Assembly: GCF_024199925.1 (NCBI RefSeq)
Contig: NZ_JANADR010000001.1
Coordinates: forward strand, 7,753,501 to 7,817,500
Length of the DNA stretch: 64,000 bases
Reading direction: 5' to 3'
DNA from: Bradyrhizobium sp. CCGUVB1N3
Lineage (GTDB): Bacteria; Pseudomonadota; Alphaproteobacteria; Rhizobiales; Xanthobacteraceae
Made by a program: the position numbers and the translations under genes
Shown here: positions 36,303 to 46,875 of the stretch, piece after piece
Position numbering within the stretch: the first letter of the stretch is position 1
Layout: the number at the start of each line of letters is the position of its first letter
The notes under the pieces: generated by a model
The model's database searches: none
Told to the model about the DNA's origin: nothing
Seen by the model: the letters and a program-made list of their open reading frames with translations, nothing else

Positions 36303-37867
36303 GCGGCCTCCTTGCCATTGACCGTCTTGATTTTCTTGCGGCCGTTGTTGCCGACTTCATTGCCTGCCCTGATGCAGTTCAGTAGGGCTGAAGCAGGCTC
36401 ATCATTTAATTCTTGAACAGCGAGCTGTCCTGAAAAAGCCCGCTTGAGAATTGACTGCCGAAGCGCTTCTGATCGGCGTCCTTGATGCGCAAGCTCTGAC
36501 GCAAGCATTTCCGTTTGAGTGAGAGCCTTATCAACGAGACCGATTATCTCGCGCTGCTCAGCTATAGGTGGAAGAGGAATTGGAGTTAGCGCTACGTCAG
36601 TCTGATTTATGCTCGCCTGATTTACGGCATGTTTGGCATTCCGACAGAGTCTACTTCTACCGCCGTGACTGGATAGGAAATATGCGATATAAGCTCCGTT
36701 GAGATTCGAGCTCAAAATCGACAATTTCATGATGTTGCTCTCGAACACTGTTTGCTCCGTCAGATTGGTAACGAGCGCACATTTTCCGAGATATTCGATA
36801 CTATTGACCCTATTGATCAATAGGTCGCCATGTTCAACGAGATACTTCCGAATTTCGTCCGGCGAGAGTTTAAGCCTCTTGAACTCGACGTCGCGAGTTA
36901 GTGCTCCGTCATAAAAGCTATCTATGCGTATGATTGGTGTCCCGCTGCCATAGCCAGAGGCCGGCTTATAAAGACCGTTCTGCGGAGACGACGAAAAGAG
37001 CTCGCCGAGGCGAACCCATGCCCAGCTTGGAGGCAGGGGTGGGAGCGAGTTGAGTTCTTCTGGCGTTATGTCCGGCTGATCTAGAATGCGTTCAGGATTC
37101 GTTGGCTTCTTGCCAACTTGGCCCGCCGCGCGCCAGTCAGCAACAGCTTGGTGCCACTCATCTGTGGCTGCCGCATACCGAGCTGCGCGTTCAGCGCGCA
37201 CATTAGCCAAAACTGTGTTCGATGTTTCGAGTTTATTCGAGTGCTTTGTTCGCCAATCCGCCGTAAGCATGCCCTCGAAGGCATGCTTAAGGAATGCTTG
37301 GCGGTATGCTGTGAGTTGCTCCTGAGCGGTCTTGAGGCTCTCGACCCCTTTGTCGATCTCGGAGAAGAGTTCTTCAATCTTGGCGACGATGCGACGCTGT
37401 TCGTTTGTTGGGGGCAGTTCAAACGGCTGCGCCCGTACTTGGTTATCCTTTACTGCGGGATAGCTAACGCCATATTGCTCACCAGTAAGTGCGGCGACGA
37501 AATCTCGGGAGATTGATTTGTAAAACAGATAGCTCGGGATCACGCCATCGACGGCGCGAAGCACCGAAAAACCTGTAGATGCAATTTCTCCATCTAGACT
37601 TTCAGGAACCTGGGCTATGTTTCGGAGGTAAGGCCGAACGGTAGCAAACAGGACATCGCCGGACTTCACTACTTGTCGTGCCCGTGATGGTGCTGACGAG
37701 AGGCGTAGTCTCTTCGGCTCGGCAATCCTGTTGGCAATGTTATCGATACTGGAAATATCAACGTATAGTATGTCTCTGTCTTGAGACTTCGCGGCGTCAA
37801 TAGTTTGAACGGGAGCCGTAACATCAGCGATGGTACACAGGACCCAGGTTGCAGGGATGTGGGTCAT
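36299..37867 (-). CDS. hsdS: Type I restriction-modification specificity subunit HsdS
   Basis: HsdS recognises the split DNA target through two target-recognition domains. The 522-residue protein shows two copies of the TRD-plus-conserved-helix plan: the first helix region PPTNEQRRIVAKIEELFSEI near residue 185, the second PPIAEQREIIGLVDKALTQ near 440. Overlaps hsdM by 4 and hsdR by 4 bases, as in a coupled operon. It looks intact, unlike its partners. Confidence 0.88.
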   Translation of the reverse strand: MTHIPATWVLCTIADVTAPVQTIDAAKSQDRDILYVDISSIDNIANRIAEPKRLRLSSAPSRARQVVKSGDVLFATVRPYLRNIAQVPESLDGEIASTGFSVLRAVDGVIPSYLFYKSISRDFVAALTGEQYGVSYPAVKDNQVRAQPFELPPTNEQRRIVAKIEELFSEIDKGVESLKTAQEQLTAYRQAFLKHAFEGMLTADWRTKHSNKLETSNTVLANVRAERAARYAAATDEWHQAVADWRAAGQVGKKPTNPERILDQPDITPEELNSLPPLPPSWAWVRLGELFSSSPQNGLYKPASGYGSGTPIIRIDSFYDGALTRDVEFKRLKLSPDEIRKYLVEHGDLLINRVNSIEYLGKCALVTNLTEQTVFESNIMKLSILSSNLNGAYIAYFLSSHGGRSRLCRNAKHAVNQASINQTDVALTPIPLPPIAEQREIIGLVDKALTQTEMLASELAHQGRRSEALRQSILKRAFSGQLAVQELNDEPASALLNCIRAGNEVGNNGRKKIKTVNGKEAA

Positions 37868-40617
37868 GCCGCTAGCGCCTCATTGAGTTCAGAAATCACG
37901 TTATCCATGCTGTCGCCGAAGAGCTGATACATCTTCCCGAGGCTGCCTTTTGCGTCAAACGGCGCCATATCGAGGTCGTCTCGTTCCAAGTGAATCGACA
38001 TCGTGATGTGGTCGCGGATCATGCGAAGCCAGTCCATCTGTTCTTCCGTGAACTTCTCGCCTGCGCCGCTATGGCGCTTCAGAATCCAGCTCTGGAAGTT
38101 CCGGCGTACCGTGTCGGCATAGGGAGAAATCTTTTCGTCCAACCCGCAGGCGCGGCGAATGAGGGCAACAAGTGCCGTTAGTTCGTTGACGGGATCGCTG
38201 CCCTTATACTCATCGAGCAGGGCATAGGCGCGCCAGACGCGCAGCGGTGCGAGCTTTGGCCGATCCGTCTTGAGTGCGTCCAACAGCGTCTTGATCATTG
38301 CGTAAGTGACAGTCGATCTGCGCGCTGGTTGGGTGTAGAAGATGGTAAGAGCTTCGATCTGGTCCTTGTTTTCTTCCAGATATGTCGCAAAGTCCTTTGC
38401 CATCGCCGTGGCATTCTCCTTGGCATCGCCGCTCCAGCCTGCCTCGATGAGCTTGTCGAGATTGTCGTGGTCGATTGTTTGTTCTTTCTCACGACGAATA
38501 CCGTCGAGAAGGTTTATCAATGGACCAGTAAAGACGTTGGCGGCTTGACCGACAAGCTTGTCACGCGCTTGGTTGCGCTGTGCGTCCGTCGGCTCCGTGC
38601 CGCCAGCTGTGATCTTTGCTGTTTCTTCGATCAGGTCACCATCGATCGCATCGAACAATCCCCGCACAATGTCCGTCAGGGTTGCGCCTCCTGCTGCTTC
38701 CTTGATGCGGGCCTGGTCTGTCTCGTCAAGCTCGTTGTTGAGGCGCGCAAGACGTCCAGCGAGTGAGCTGACGGTATCGTCATCGCGTGCGCCCATCATA
38801 ACCCCAGTCAACAGGTCCTTGAGAGGGACCGACGGCTTCGTTATGAGTGGCTGGCTGGCGGTCTTGAGCGATTTTGTGACACCCACGGCATCGACGATAA
38901 CGTAGTGAGTCTTGGCTGTCGTTGCAGACGGGGTTACTTTCTTCAGGCTGTCTTCATCTAACGTGCGAGTCCCACGTCCCTTCATTTGTTCGAAGTAGTT
39001 CGAGCTTTTTACGTCTCGCATGAAGAGCAGGCATTCCAGCGGTCTTACGTCCGTACCGGTAGCAATCATATCGACCGTAACGGCAATTCGCGGATTGTAG
39101 CCATTGCGAAATTGAGCGAGGACGGACTTGGGGTCTTCCGTCGCTTGATACGTGATCTTCTTGCAGAAGTCATTGCCCTCCGAGAATTCTTCCCGAATCG
39201 TCTGGATAATGTCGTCGGCGTGACTGTCGGTCTTTGCAAAGACGAGCGTCTTCGGCACTTCCTTGCGTCCGGGAAAGATTTCGGGGAGTTTGTCCCTGAA
39301 TGCACGAATGACAGTGCGTATCTGGTCGGGATTGACTACGGCGCGGTCCAGCTGCGTTGCGGCATATTGTTCGTCCGCGTCCTGACGTTCCCAACGCTTC
39401 TGGCGGGTAATGCGCTCGCGCTTCTGTACTTGCTGATCTGCTTTGATCGTGCCGCCCTTTTTCGTGACCTCCGTATCGATGATATAGATTTCATTGCCGA
39501 CATTGACTTTGTCGGCAACGGCTCGCTCGTGGCCGTACTCGCTAACGACGTCTTTACGAAAGAAGCCATAGGTCCGATTGTCTGGTGTGGCGGTGAGGCC
39601 GATGAGATAGGCATCGAAATATTCTATCACCTGCCGCCAGAGATTTTAGATGGAGCGGTGGCACTCATCGATAATGATGAAGTCGAAGAACTCCGGCGGA
39701 ATCTTCTTATTGTACACGACCGGGAGCGGCTGTTTGGGTTTCACCATCAGCTCGGCAGGATTGGTCTCCTCGGCGGACTCATCCAACGGCTCGTCCTTGA
39801 GCAGCGAATACATTCGCTGCACCGTACTGATGCAGACCTGGCTGCTGCCCGCGATGAAGGGGGATTTCAGGCGCTGGACATTGTAAAGCTCGGTGAACTT
39901 CCTGTTATCGTCGTTCGGCAGGTAGGACATGAACTCCTGCTCGGCCTGCTCGCCGAGGTTTTTCGTGTCCACGAGAAAGAGAATGCGCTTGGCGTCGCCA
40001 AACTTCAGTAGCCGGTAGACAGACGTGACGGCTGTGAAAGTCTTGCCGGAGCCGGTCGCCATCTGGACAAGGGCGCGGGGGCGGTCGTCACGGAAGGACT
40101 GTTCAAGATTGTGGATGGCGGTAATCTGGCAGTCGCGTAGACCGGCTGAGTTCAGCGGCGGTATATCCTGTAGACGGGCGCGAAGGGATTTGGGCTTCGA
40201 AAGCCATTCGGCCATCGTCTCCGGCCGATGGAAGGTGAAGATTTCACGAGAGCGAGGTTTGGGATCGCGCCCATCGGTGAAACGGGTGATGACACCGGTG
40301 CTCTCGTAGACGAAGGGCAGAGGCTCTTTGTTATTGACCCATTTGAGCTTGGCGGCTGCGTAGCCCGCAGACTGCTCTTCGACCGTTGTGATCTTCTGCC
40401 CCCAATCTTTGGGCTTGGCTTCGATCACACCTACGGCACGTCGATCGACGAATAGGACGTAGTCGGCAGGACCTGCATCGGTCTGATATTCGCGTACAGC
40501 GATGCCTTGGCCCGCGTTGAAGTTGATGGCGTTCTTATTCTGAACATTCCAACCGGCCTCGTTCAGGCGCTTATCAATTTGATCCCGGGCAATCTGTTCG
40601 GGGTTTTGATTGGCCAT
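37864..40617 (-). pseudogene. hsdR: Type I restriction endonuclease HsdR, interrupted by one stop codon
   Basis: The N-terminal 323 codons hold the nuclease-type domain (GIAVREYQTDAGPADYVLF, VGVIEAKP) and helicase motif I (ATGSGKTFT) and end with IIIDECHRSI at a TAA (39646-39648). The reading frame continues without shift as NLWRQVIEYFDAYLIGLTAT through the rest of the helicase and C-terminal region. A single base change (TAC or TAT to TAA) therefore cuts the enzyme right after motif II. Without readthrough the restriction subunit is dead. Confidence 0.88.
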
Positions 40618-40786
40618 CGTTGCAGATTACCTCTGCGCAGCACCGGGAGCGGGAAGGAGCCCCGCGTCGAGCTCCTGAACATACGGGGTTAACACTTAGG
40701 GTGGGGCTTACGGGATCATGTTCGCCGGTGAGTGATACGTGACCGGTTCTGCTGGTGTCATTTTGCATGATGAGGACTGAGGCGGG

Positions 40787-41398
40787 GTGCGCGAACAAGT
40801 CGAAAATCGGAAGCTTTATCAGGTCACCGTAACGAACAACTACAAGCGGGCCTTTGTGCCGGGCGAAGTAATCGATATTGGGACCGAGCATAATCCATTT
40901 TTCAAGTTTTACGAGACGACGCTGGAATACCCGATAGCGGACGGGCGGACTGGAGCGCAGATCAACGTGAATGCCGTGGATTGGCTGCATCGCGTCCGGA
41001 CGGGAAACATTCTCACCTCGTATGAAATGTTAGCCGACAAGGCTTTCGAGGTGAGTCAGCATTACATGATGCTGGCACGTGAGCTCATCATGGAGCAGAT
41101 CAGGCTTGATGAATTCGACGGTAAGCCGCCATCGAGACAGAGCTGTCTGTACCTTTCGGAAACGCTTGATGAAGCGAGAGCCTGGATTCCGTTGCTGGGC
41201 GGACAGGGAGCCGTTTGCGAGTTGACCTGCACCGGAGTGATTCATCGGGCAGACTCCCGGCTCATGGTTAAGGTGAGCGAGCCTCTGTCTGTTACAAAGG
41301 ACAAAGCGCGTGCTTATTGGCGAGGTGAGGCAAGTGCAGACCCTCGTATGGAAACCTTGTTTGTAGGTAGAGCTATTGTAACCAGCATAGGTTTGTAA
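40787..41398 (+). CDS. DUF2441 domain protein
   Basis: The 203-residue protein (GTG start) has the DUF2441 pattern: YQVTVTNNYKRAFVPGEVID, NPFFKFYETT, QHYMMLARELIMEQIR and CLYLSETLDEARAWIP, an ADP-ribosyltransferase-like arrangement of short motifs in which conserved Tyr and Glu residues stand out. Function unknown. It diverges from hsdR with a 169-base gap. Intact, in a region otherwise full of broken genes. Confidence 0.6.
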   Translation: MREQVENRKLYQVTVTNNYKRAFVPGEVIDIGTEHNPFFKFYETTLEYPIADGRTGAQINVNAVDWLHRVRTGNILTSYEMLADKAFEVSQHYMMLARELIMEQIRLDEFDGKPPSRQSCLYLSETLDEARAWIPLLGGQGAVCELTCTGVIHRADSRLMVKVSEPLSVTKDKARAYWRGEASADPRMETLFVGRAIVTSIGL

Positions 41399-42136
41399 AT
41401 CTGGAGCCGCGTCGGAGCTGGGCTAACCCGAGATTTGTATCGCCCCGGCTTTAGACGCAGGCGGGATGATTGGGCAAGATTGATCGTGTCTTTGACAAAA
41501 TCGAGTCTAGCGACTCTTGCATGCCACTGGCGGAATGCTTCGATGAGAGCGTGGTTAGTCACCTCCGGCGTGACCTGCTCGTCGGCGCCATCGGTTAGAG
41601 GAACAGCGTCGAGGGCTAGTCCGCGGCTTTCGAGGAAAGTGGTGACGATGACTTCAAAGGTCATGAGGGGCCATGATCCATGTGGCCGTCCTCCGGGCGG
41701 ATGCGCTCGCCTGTAACTGCGCAGGTGACAAGGCCGTCGCTGTCGCGGTGTTCGGCAAAAAAGCTGTCGCGGGCTCGATAGAGGTCAATGCGAACTGCGT
41801 GGTGCAGTGCCTTCGATACTTCCTGCTTGCGTGAAGGTGGGCGGCTCTAATGCAGTGAAGATAAGAGAAATCAGTTCCAGTGCTGTCGGTGCGAACCACG
41901 CGAAAGCATTGTGTACCGTGCTGCGTCGTCATGACTTCGAAATGATCGACGCCAACGCCAACTTTGTCCTGGTACTCCGTGTGTCGCTCCAACAGAGCTG
42001 CCAGATGAAGCGCATCGATGTCATCGACGCGCTGGCCTGCCCCATAGCGGTTGAGCATCTCCTCAAAGAAATCGGCTGCTGCTGTCTGGGTTGGAAAATT
42101 GATTGTGGCAAGGTCAACTAAGTTGCCGCGAGCCAT
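41314..42136 (-). pseudogene. DCL-family (DUF3223) protein, frameshifted
   Basis: From ATG 42136, preceded by AAAGGAGGG, the frame reads ARGNLVDLATINFPTQTAAA, DFFEEML, VGVDHFEVMTT and CFRVVRTDSTGTDFSYLHC, the DCL domain found in plant chloroplast DCL and bacterial relatives. At 41757 a run of six T's breaks it; the true continuation (CAVTGERIRPEDGHMDHGP) is in another frame. Near 41668 a run of C's breaks it again, and MTFEVIVTTFLESRG follows. It starts 14 bases after the AAA gene on the same strand. Confidence 0.65.
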
Positions 42137-42149
42137 AGGTTCCCTCCTT

Positions 42150-44075
42150 TTAACGACGCGCAAACGTGAGCGTGCGTTGCACAAAATTCAGCAGTTCTGC
42201 GCCGTTAATCCTCTGAGAGCGCCAAGCAGAATTGGTGTCGTGATGAAAGAGATTGGCGTATTCAGTTAGGTCGCGCAGCTCATCGATGTCCTGTTGACCA
42301 AGGACTTGATCGGCACCGACGCGCTGCTGACAAATACCTCTGAATGGTCCGAGCAATTGGCCGGGCGGAAAATCGCCCGGATAGGCGACGCGGCAAAGGC
42401 TTCCAGTATCGGACGCAACGCCTCGGCCACCTCGCGCGCATCAACTCCCGTTGCCGAGCCAATGTAGTTGCGCAAAAGCTCGTGGCGTTGGTCATGCAAG
42501 GTGATCATGTCCCGGTTTACGTCCCAAGCTCGAAGTGTCGAGCCAGTGCCGTCACGGACGACCTCGAGTGCCGCCCGTGGCATTTGATCGGCGGCGTCCC
42601 AAACATTGCAAAGAAACGGTTTGTTGTGAGAAAGCACAATGACCTGCCGTGTTCGCTGCGCAAGCCTCCGCAATTCCTGCACCGTGGTAGGGGAGCGATG
42701 ATCGTCAAGACTTGAGACGGGGTCGTTGATGACGACGATCTTGTCCGCGAGCGCTGGGTCTTGGTCGATCGATGCAAAGAAGAAGGCGAGGGCAAGGGTG
42801 TTCCGATCGCCCGCGCTGAGCGAGGTGCGGAAAGAAGGTCTGCCGAGAGCTGCGGTTGCCACGGGGATGGCTGGATCGTTGATGAGCACGCTGTAGGTGC
42901 ATGCGGACCACCCCGGGTATTTTGCGGGGCGATTTGATCAATGCGGAACCCGGCGTTGAACTTCCGGAGATACTCGTTAATGGCCGTCTGATAGGTCGGA
43001 AAGATGCTTTGTCGATATTGATTGAGAGCGGTGCGAGCAGCACCCCGCCTTTGCTCTGCGGCAGTCTTTGCTGTCTTTTCGTCAAGATAGCTCGCACAAA
43101 GGGGCGCTATCTCCGGCGTGTATCGCGCTTTGATGGCTCGAAGTTGGTCGCGGTCGCGGGTTAGAGCCGCAACATTGCCGCTCGCTGCCTGCTCGCGGAC
43201 CACCGCAATCGTGTCGTTCGCACGCTGGAGAGCGAAGCTAAGGTCCGAGATATGTTGTCGCAAGCGTTCGTATCGCTCAAGCGCCGCCACCCCCTCTCGA
43301 CTGAACTCCATTCGTTCAAGTGGACGGTCCTGCTTTGAACGGAGCGCGGTCAGAACGGCAGCCTGCGCCTCACCTCGCGCGCTCGCAATAGCGGCAGTGT
43401 CGATCACAATTTCCGGTATCTCGGCGAAACGAGACCAGAATTGCCGCCGCTCGACGGTGACTCGGATAGCGCGCTCGAATGCGGCGGAGGAATCGAAATC
43501 GCCCGATGACCCCGTCCCATGGAAGCGCTCCACATCTTCGATGGCACGCGCGACCTGGGCCTTGAGAGCGGCATAAGCTTCGCCAAAATAGGCACGATAA
43601 CGACCGATTAGCGCGGAACCATCCAGCGATTGAGCGCAGAATGGGCAACCATCGAGGCCATTTGCGGTAACGCGCTCCATGCCTTGCGCGACCGAGGATT
43701 CCCCACTAGCGCCGATATTGGCGAGGTGAGCCTGCACACGGTCTGCCGCATTGTCATCGAGATCACTTAGGGTAGTCGCTAGGATCGCATTTAGATCGTC
43801 AGTTCTAAAATCTGGCAACAAGAACGGACTCAAAGCCACGAGCGATCCGGCTCGATAGCGGCAGTCAAGTTTCGCTCGGCCTCTTGAATTGCGCTATCAA
43901 CGTTTGGGTGGTTGGGAAGTGCACAAAGGTCATCAACGGCGAGCCCGCCCCGTTGAGCAGCGGGAATGGCGTCGCCCTTCTCGCGTAGGGCTCTGTTGTG
44001 CGCTTCCACGTCCTCGACTGCATTCTGCACGTCAGTATTGAGCGCTACGCCCTGTGCGCCGATGATAAGCTCATG
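42150..44075 (-). pseudogene. AAA_13-type ATPase (RloC/PrrC-like), 5'-truncated and frameshifted
   Basis: Pieces in several frames: VQNAVEDVEAHNRALREKGD (44030 region), LLPDFRTDDLNAILATTL, NGLDGCPFCAQSLDG (a zinc-hook-like CPFC), a long coiled coil, then SLSAGDRNTLALAFFFASID and Walker B IVVINDPVSSLDDHR, and a tail ending DLTEYANLFHHDTN and LLNFVQRTL. This is the layout of large AAA_13 ATPases such as RloC/PrrC-like anticodon nucleases or SMC-like proteins. Walker A is absent; the 5' end runs straight into integrase sequence at about 44075. At least three frameshifts. Confidence 0.6.
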
Positions 44076-44290
44076 AAGTCGCTGTGCTTAAACTTGCCAC
44101 GCAGGCCGAGTTACCACTCTTCGGCATAGTCCTCCGCGAGCCGTAGCTCGTCTTTGCGGGTCGTCGCGCGGTACTGCTTCCCACCAACGGACGCGGAGCG
44201 TTGCCAGAACTGATAATCGCCGCGCCGATAGAGCTGGACTCTTCCGCCAAGGATGGAATGCCGGGTGATGTTCGAGGGCGCGTTCTTCAT
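44075..44290 (-). pseudogene. N-terminal fragment of a second tyrosine-recombinase integrase
   Basis: Minus-strand MKNAPSNITRHSILGGRVQL, then YRRGDYQFWQRSASVGGK and DYAEEW, matches the N-terminal end of rhizobial integrases. A TAA replaces the expected Tyr after EEW, with LGLRGKFKHSDF continuing in frame. The sequence then passes into the AAA gene. The catalytic domain is missing. Confidence 0.6.
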
Positions 44291-44329
44291 GGCAATCCTC
44301 GGTTGAAAATGAGAGGAATACAGTCTCAA

Positions 44330-44854
44330 TAGTCAGGACTGTGCTAGCTCTCGTAAGGAGGGATGGTAGGATTAAGTAACTGAAAGACAAGTAAAAAATG
44401 TGGTTACTGCTGTATGAAAAGGGATTTTAAGGCGAGTGTTGCAACTAGATCTTATTCGCGTCCACGGCAGCTTGCCGCTTCATTTCGAGTGAGAACATGC
44501 ATGCCAGGGCGGATGGTACGTCCTCCCATTGAGGCGTATGCCAGCGCCTTTGGAAAAGGCGCGAATGATACGGTGGCGTGTTTCCCATGATCCGGCACAC
44601 GCTCTAGCATCGATCGCTTGCGTTGGGCGGGGCCGCCGCTTCTGGAGGCGGCGGCCCCTTGCCGCGAAGACGCAGGTTACGCGAGACATCGGCACCTTCG
44701 CGACCACCGCCAGGATGGGCGCGGTTAATGTACGGCGACAAGGAGCTTTGCTCGTTAGTCTTACCGATCAAGGTTTTTGCTATTGGGATGCTGCATTCAG
44801 CTGCGTGGGCAATTATATTGGCCAATTCAGGCCAATTTTCTATTTGAGAGATAG
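44330..44854. other. No gene seen
   Basis: About 500 bases without a convincing gene. It contains the stem-loop listed separately. Confidence 0.4.
44629..44658. terminator. Strong stem-loop (possible terminator)
   Basis: An 11-base perfect inverted repeat, GGGGCCGCCGC and GCGGCGGCCCC, with an 8-base loop. No T run follows, so it could equally be a transcript-end hairpin or a structural repeat. Confidence 0.4.
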
Positions 44855-45058
44855 ATGTCGCATTCAGTTGAGTTGATCGTCAACGGCTATGTCAGACTAA
44901 AGGATCGTGGCGCGCTGGAGGGTCTTCTTGCGCATCGGCGGGAGCTGCTGAGGCAACTAACGAGCGTCACCGGCATCGATCCAAGTCGAGCCGTCGCGCA
45001 AGTAAGCCAAGAAATCGCAGTCATCGAAGCTGGACTTGCGACGATCGCGCCAGAGTGA
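44855..45058 (+). CDS. Hypothetical small protein (67 aa)
   Basis: MSHSVELIVNGYVRLKDRGA followed by LLAHRRELLRQLTSVTG and QVSQEIAVIEAGLATIAPE, an all-helical small protein with two amphipathic helices. The ribosome site is weak (GAGAGA). I cannot name it; the sequence composition suggests that it is real. Confidence 0.5.
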   Translation: MSHSVELIVNGYVRLKDRGALEGLLAHRRELLRQLTSVTGIDPSRAVAQVSQEIAVIEAGLATIAPE

Positions 45059-45312
45059 CGCGCGGGGGCGCCCGTTCAGTACAGGCGAGCAACGGGTGTT
45101 GGCTACCTAGTTTGATGGCCTCCACGCCCATGCGGGCTAAGCCAGCGACGCGCGAGCAGGGTGATCCAGAGGCGGGCATAGAAAGCGGCGGACAGCGGCT
45201 TACGCTACGATGACGCTTTCCAATCAAACGAAGCGCCGCGCCGAGTATATTGGCGCGACGACTTCGCCTTGGGTGGCCCCGGACGGGGCAATGTCCGGTG
45301 CGCGGAGCCTAA

Positions 45313-46244
45313 GAGTCTGACTCAAAATTGCATTGCTGTTTTTATGGCTGCGATGCGCCTTGTCATGAGTTGGACGGAGGCGAGGAAGAGCCAGGCAGTT
45401 GCGCTTTCGATGGTTCGCTCGAAGTCCTTGGCCAATCTGCGGTTGCGGCCGAGCCAGGCGAAGGTTCGTTCGACCACCCAGCGGCGCGGAAGCACCTCGA
45501 AGCCCTGTGCGGCATCGGAGCGCTTGATGATCTCGACAGTCCACCGGCCGATCTTTCCCAGCACCGCCTTGAGCTTTCCGCCGGCATAGCCGCCATCGGC
45601 GAAGATATGGCGCAGCCAGGGGAAGCGGTAGCGAATGCTGCACAGGACATCTGGCGCGCCATCGCGATCCTGGACGTCGGCAGCGTGAACGATCGCGCCG
45701 ACCAGGAGCCCTTGGGTGTCGGTGACGATGTGGCGCTTTCGACCCTTGATCTTCTTCCCCGCGTCGTAGCCGCGAGGGCCGCCACCTTCGGTGGTCTTGA
45801 CCGATTGGCTGTCGATCACACCAGCCGTCGGCGAGGCCTCCCGGCCGATCGCCTCGCGCGCCAGCATCAGGAGTGCGTGGTTGATCGATTGCCACAATCC
45901 GCTGTCCCGCCATTGGTAGAAATAGTACTGCACCGTGGTCATTGGTGGAAACAGAGTGGGCGGCAGCATGCGCCACGGCAACCCGCCGCGCAGCAGATAG
46001 AGCACTGCCTCGACGATGTCCCGATAGCTCCATTTCGGGCGCCGCCCGCGCTTGGCCCGCACAGGAAGCAACCTCTCCAGCACGACCCATTCCGCATCCG
46101 TCAAGTCGCTTGGCAAACGCAGCTCCTCTCGGGCAAACTGTGCCCGAGTGATATCAGTCCACATTCTCGATCCCTTTGATGCTTCGCAACACCAATGGAA
46201 TCAGAACTCGCTGATATCACTCAACTTATTTTTCGGTCGGACAC
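45313..46244 (-). mobile_element. IS5-family insertion sequence with 3-bp target duplication
   Basis: The left end GAGTCTGACTCAAAAT (45313 on) and the reverse complement of the right end, GTGTCCGACCGAAAAA (to 46244), are imperfect inverted repeats. TAA lies directly outside on both sides (45310-45312 and 46245-46247), a plausible 3-bp target duplication. The 932-bp length and single transposase gene fit IS5-like elements. Both ends are present, so this element could still be mobile. Confidence 0.75.
45322..46164 (-). CDS. IS5-family transposase
   Basis: The 280-residue protein begins MWTDITRAQFAREELRLPSD and has the IS5 DDE core: DSQSVKTTEGGGPRGYDAGK (first Asp, about residue 118), HIFADGGYAGGKL (second Asp) and RRWVVERTFAWLGRNRRLAK with the Glu in the Y(2)R(3)E(6)K-like signature. 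It appears intact and fills most of the element. Confidence 0.92.
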   Translation of the reverse strand: MWTDITRAQFAREELRLPSDLTDAEWVVLERLLPVRAKRGRRPKWSYRDIVEAVLYLLRGGLPWRMLPPTLFPPMTTVQYYFYQWRDSGLWQSINHALLMLAREAIGREASPTAGVIDSQSVKTTEGGGPRGYDAGKKIKGRKRHIVTDTQGLLVGAIVHAADVQDRDGAPDVLCSIRYRFPWLRHIFADGGYAGGKLKAVLGKIGRWTVEIIKRSDAAQGFEVLPRRWVVERTFAWLGRNRRLAKDFERTIESATAWLFLASVQLMTRRIAAIKTAMQF

Positions 46245-46502
46245 TAACGCCCTGTAGTACTATGGCAAGCAAACCCTTGCATTAAGCTTGATGTCGCCGC
46301 CGCAGGTCAATTCTGGAACCTGTATCTGCAGTCGACGTTGGCTGAACGCCAATGTCAGCGGGGGCGAACAGCGATGGCCCGTTAGGAGAATTGATTGCGA
46401 CGCTGAGGCACGGCGGACATGATCCAGAGTTAAAGCTCGCCAAGCTTGCTGGAAAGCCAAAAAGTTCCCCTCAAGATCGCGCCGGGCGTCGGTCGCGCGT
46501 TC

Positions 46503-46664
46503 TCAGTCGCTCGGCTGCTTAGGCCGATCGAGAAGGTCGAGCGCCGTGTTTACTTGCCCAAGTTGATGCTCGATCTTCTCGCGCTGCTTAACATCTGTAG
46601 TCGAATCGAGTTGCTCAATCAGCTTCTGCTTTCGAGCGAGCAGATTTCTAATGACCGTTGTCAT
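46503..46664 (-). CDS. Small hypothetical protein (53 aa)
   Basis: The ATG at 46664 follows GGAGGTCAG, a strong ribosome site. MTTVIRNLLARKQKLIEQLD and HQLGQVNTALDLLDRP predict two helices, perhaps a small coiled coil. Unknown function. The frame is open upstream to 46832, but the ribosome site sets the start. Confidence 0.55.
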   Translation of the reverse strand: MTTVIRNLLARKQKLIEQLDSTTDVKQREKIEHQLGQVNTALDLLDRPKQPSD

Positions 46665-46875
46665 CTGACCTCCGTGACGGCTCCCGATCGACCGCGCGAT
46701 GCTGCATGTTCTTCCACCATGATCCCGTGCTTCTGCCGGCCGGGATAGAGACGGTCGCGATGCTTCGGGCTTGCGACGCCGCTGCCGAACACAGCAGCGA
46801 CGTTGCAAGTAGACTGGATCGACCTGACCCATGGTCCATTTGACAATGTGTGATCCCGTTTGTGGAAGAACGACA

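Noticed and set aside
38986..40011. 341-codon plus-strand frame
   Set aside because: Lies antisense to hsdR and shows no family pattern; it follows from the codon bias of the real gene.
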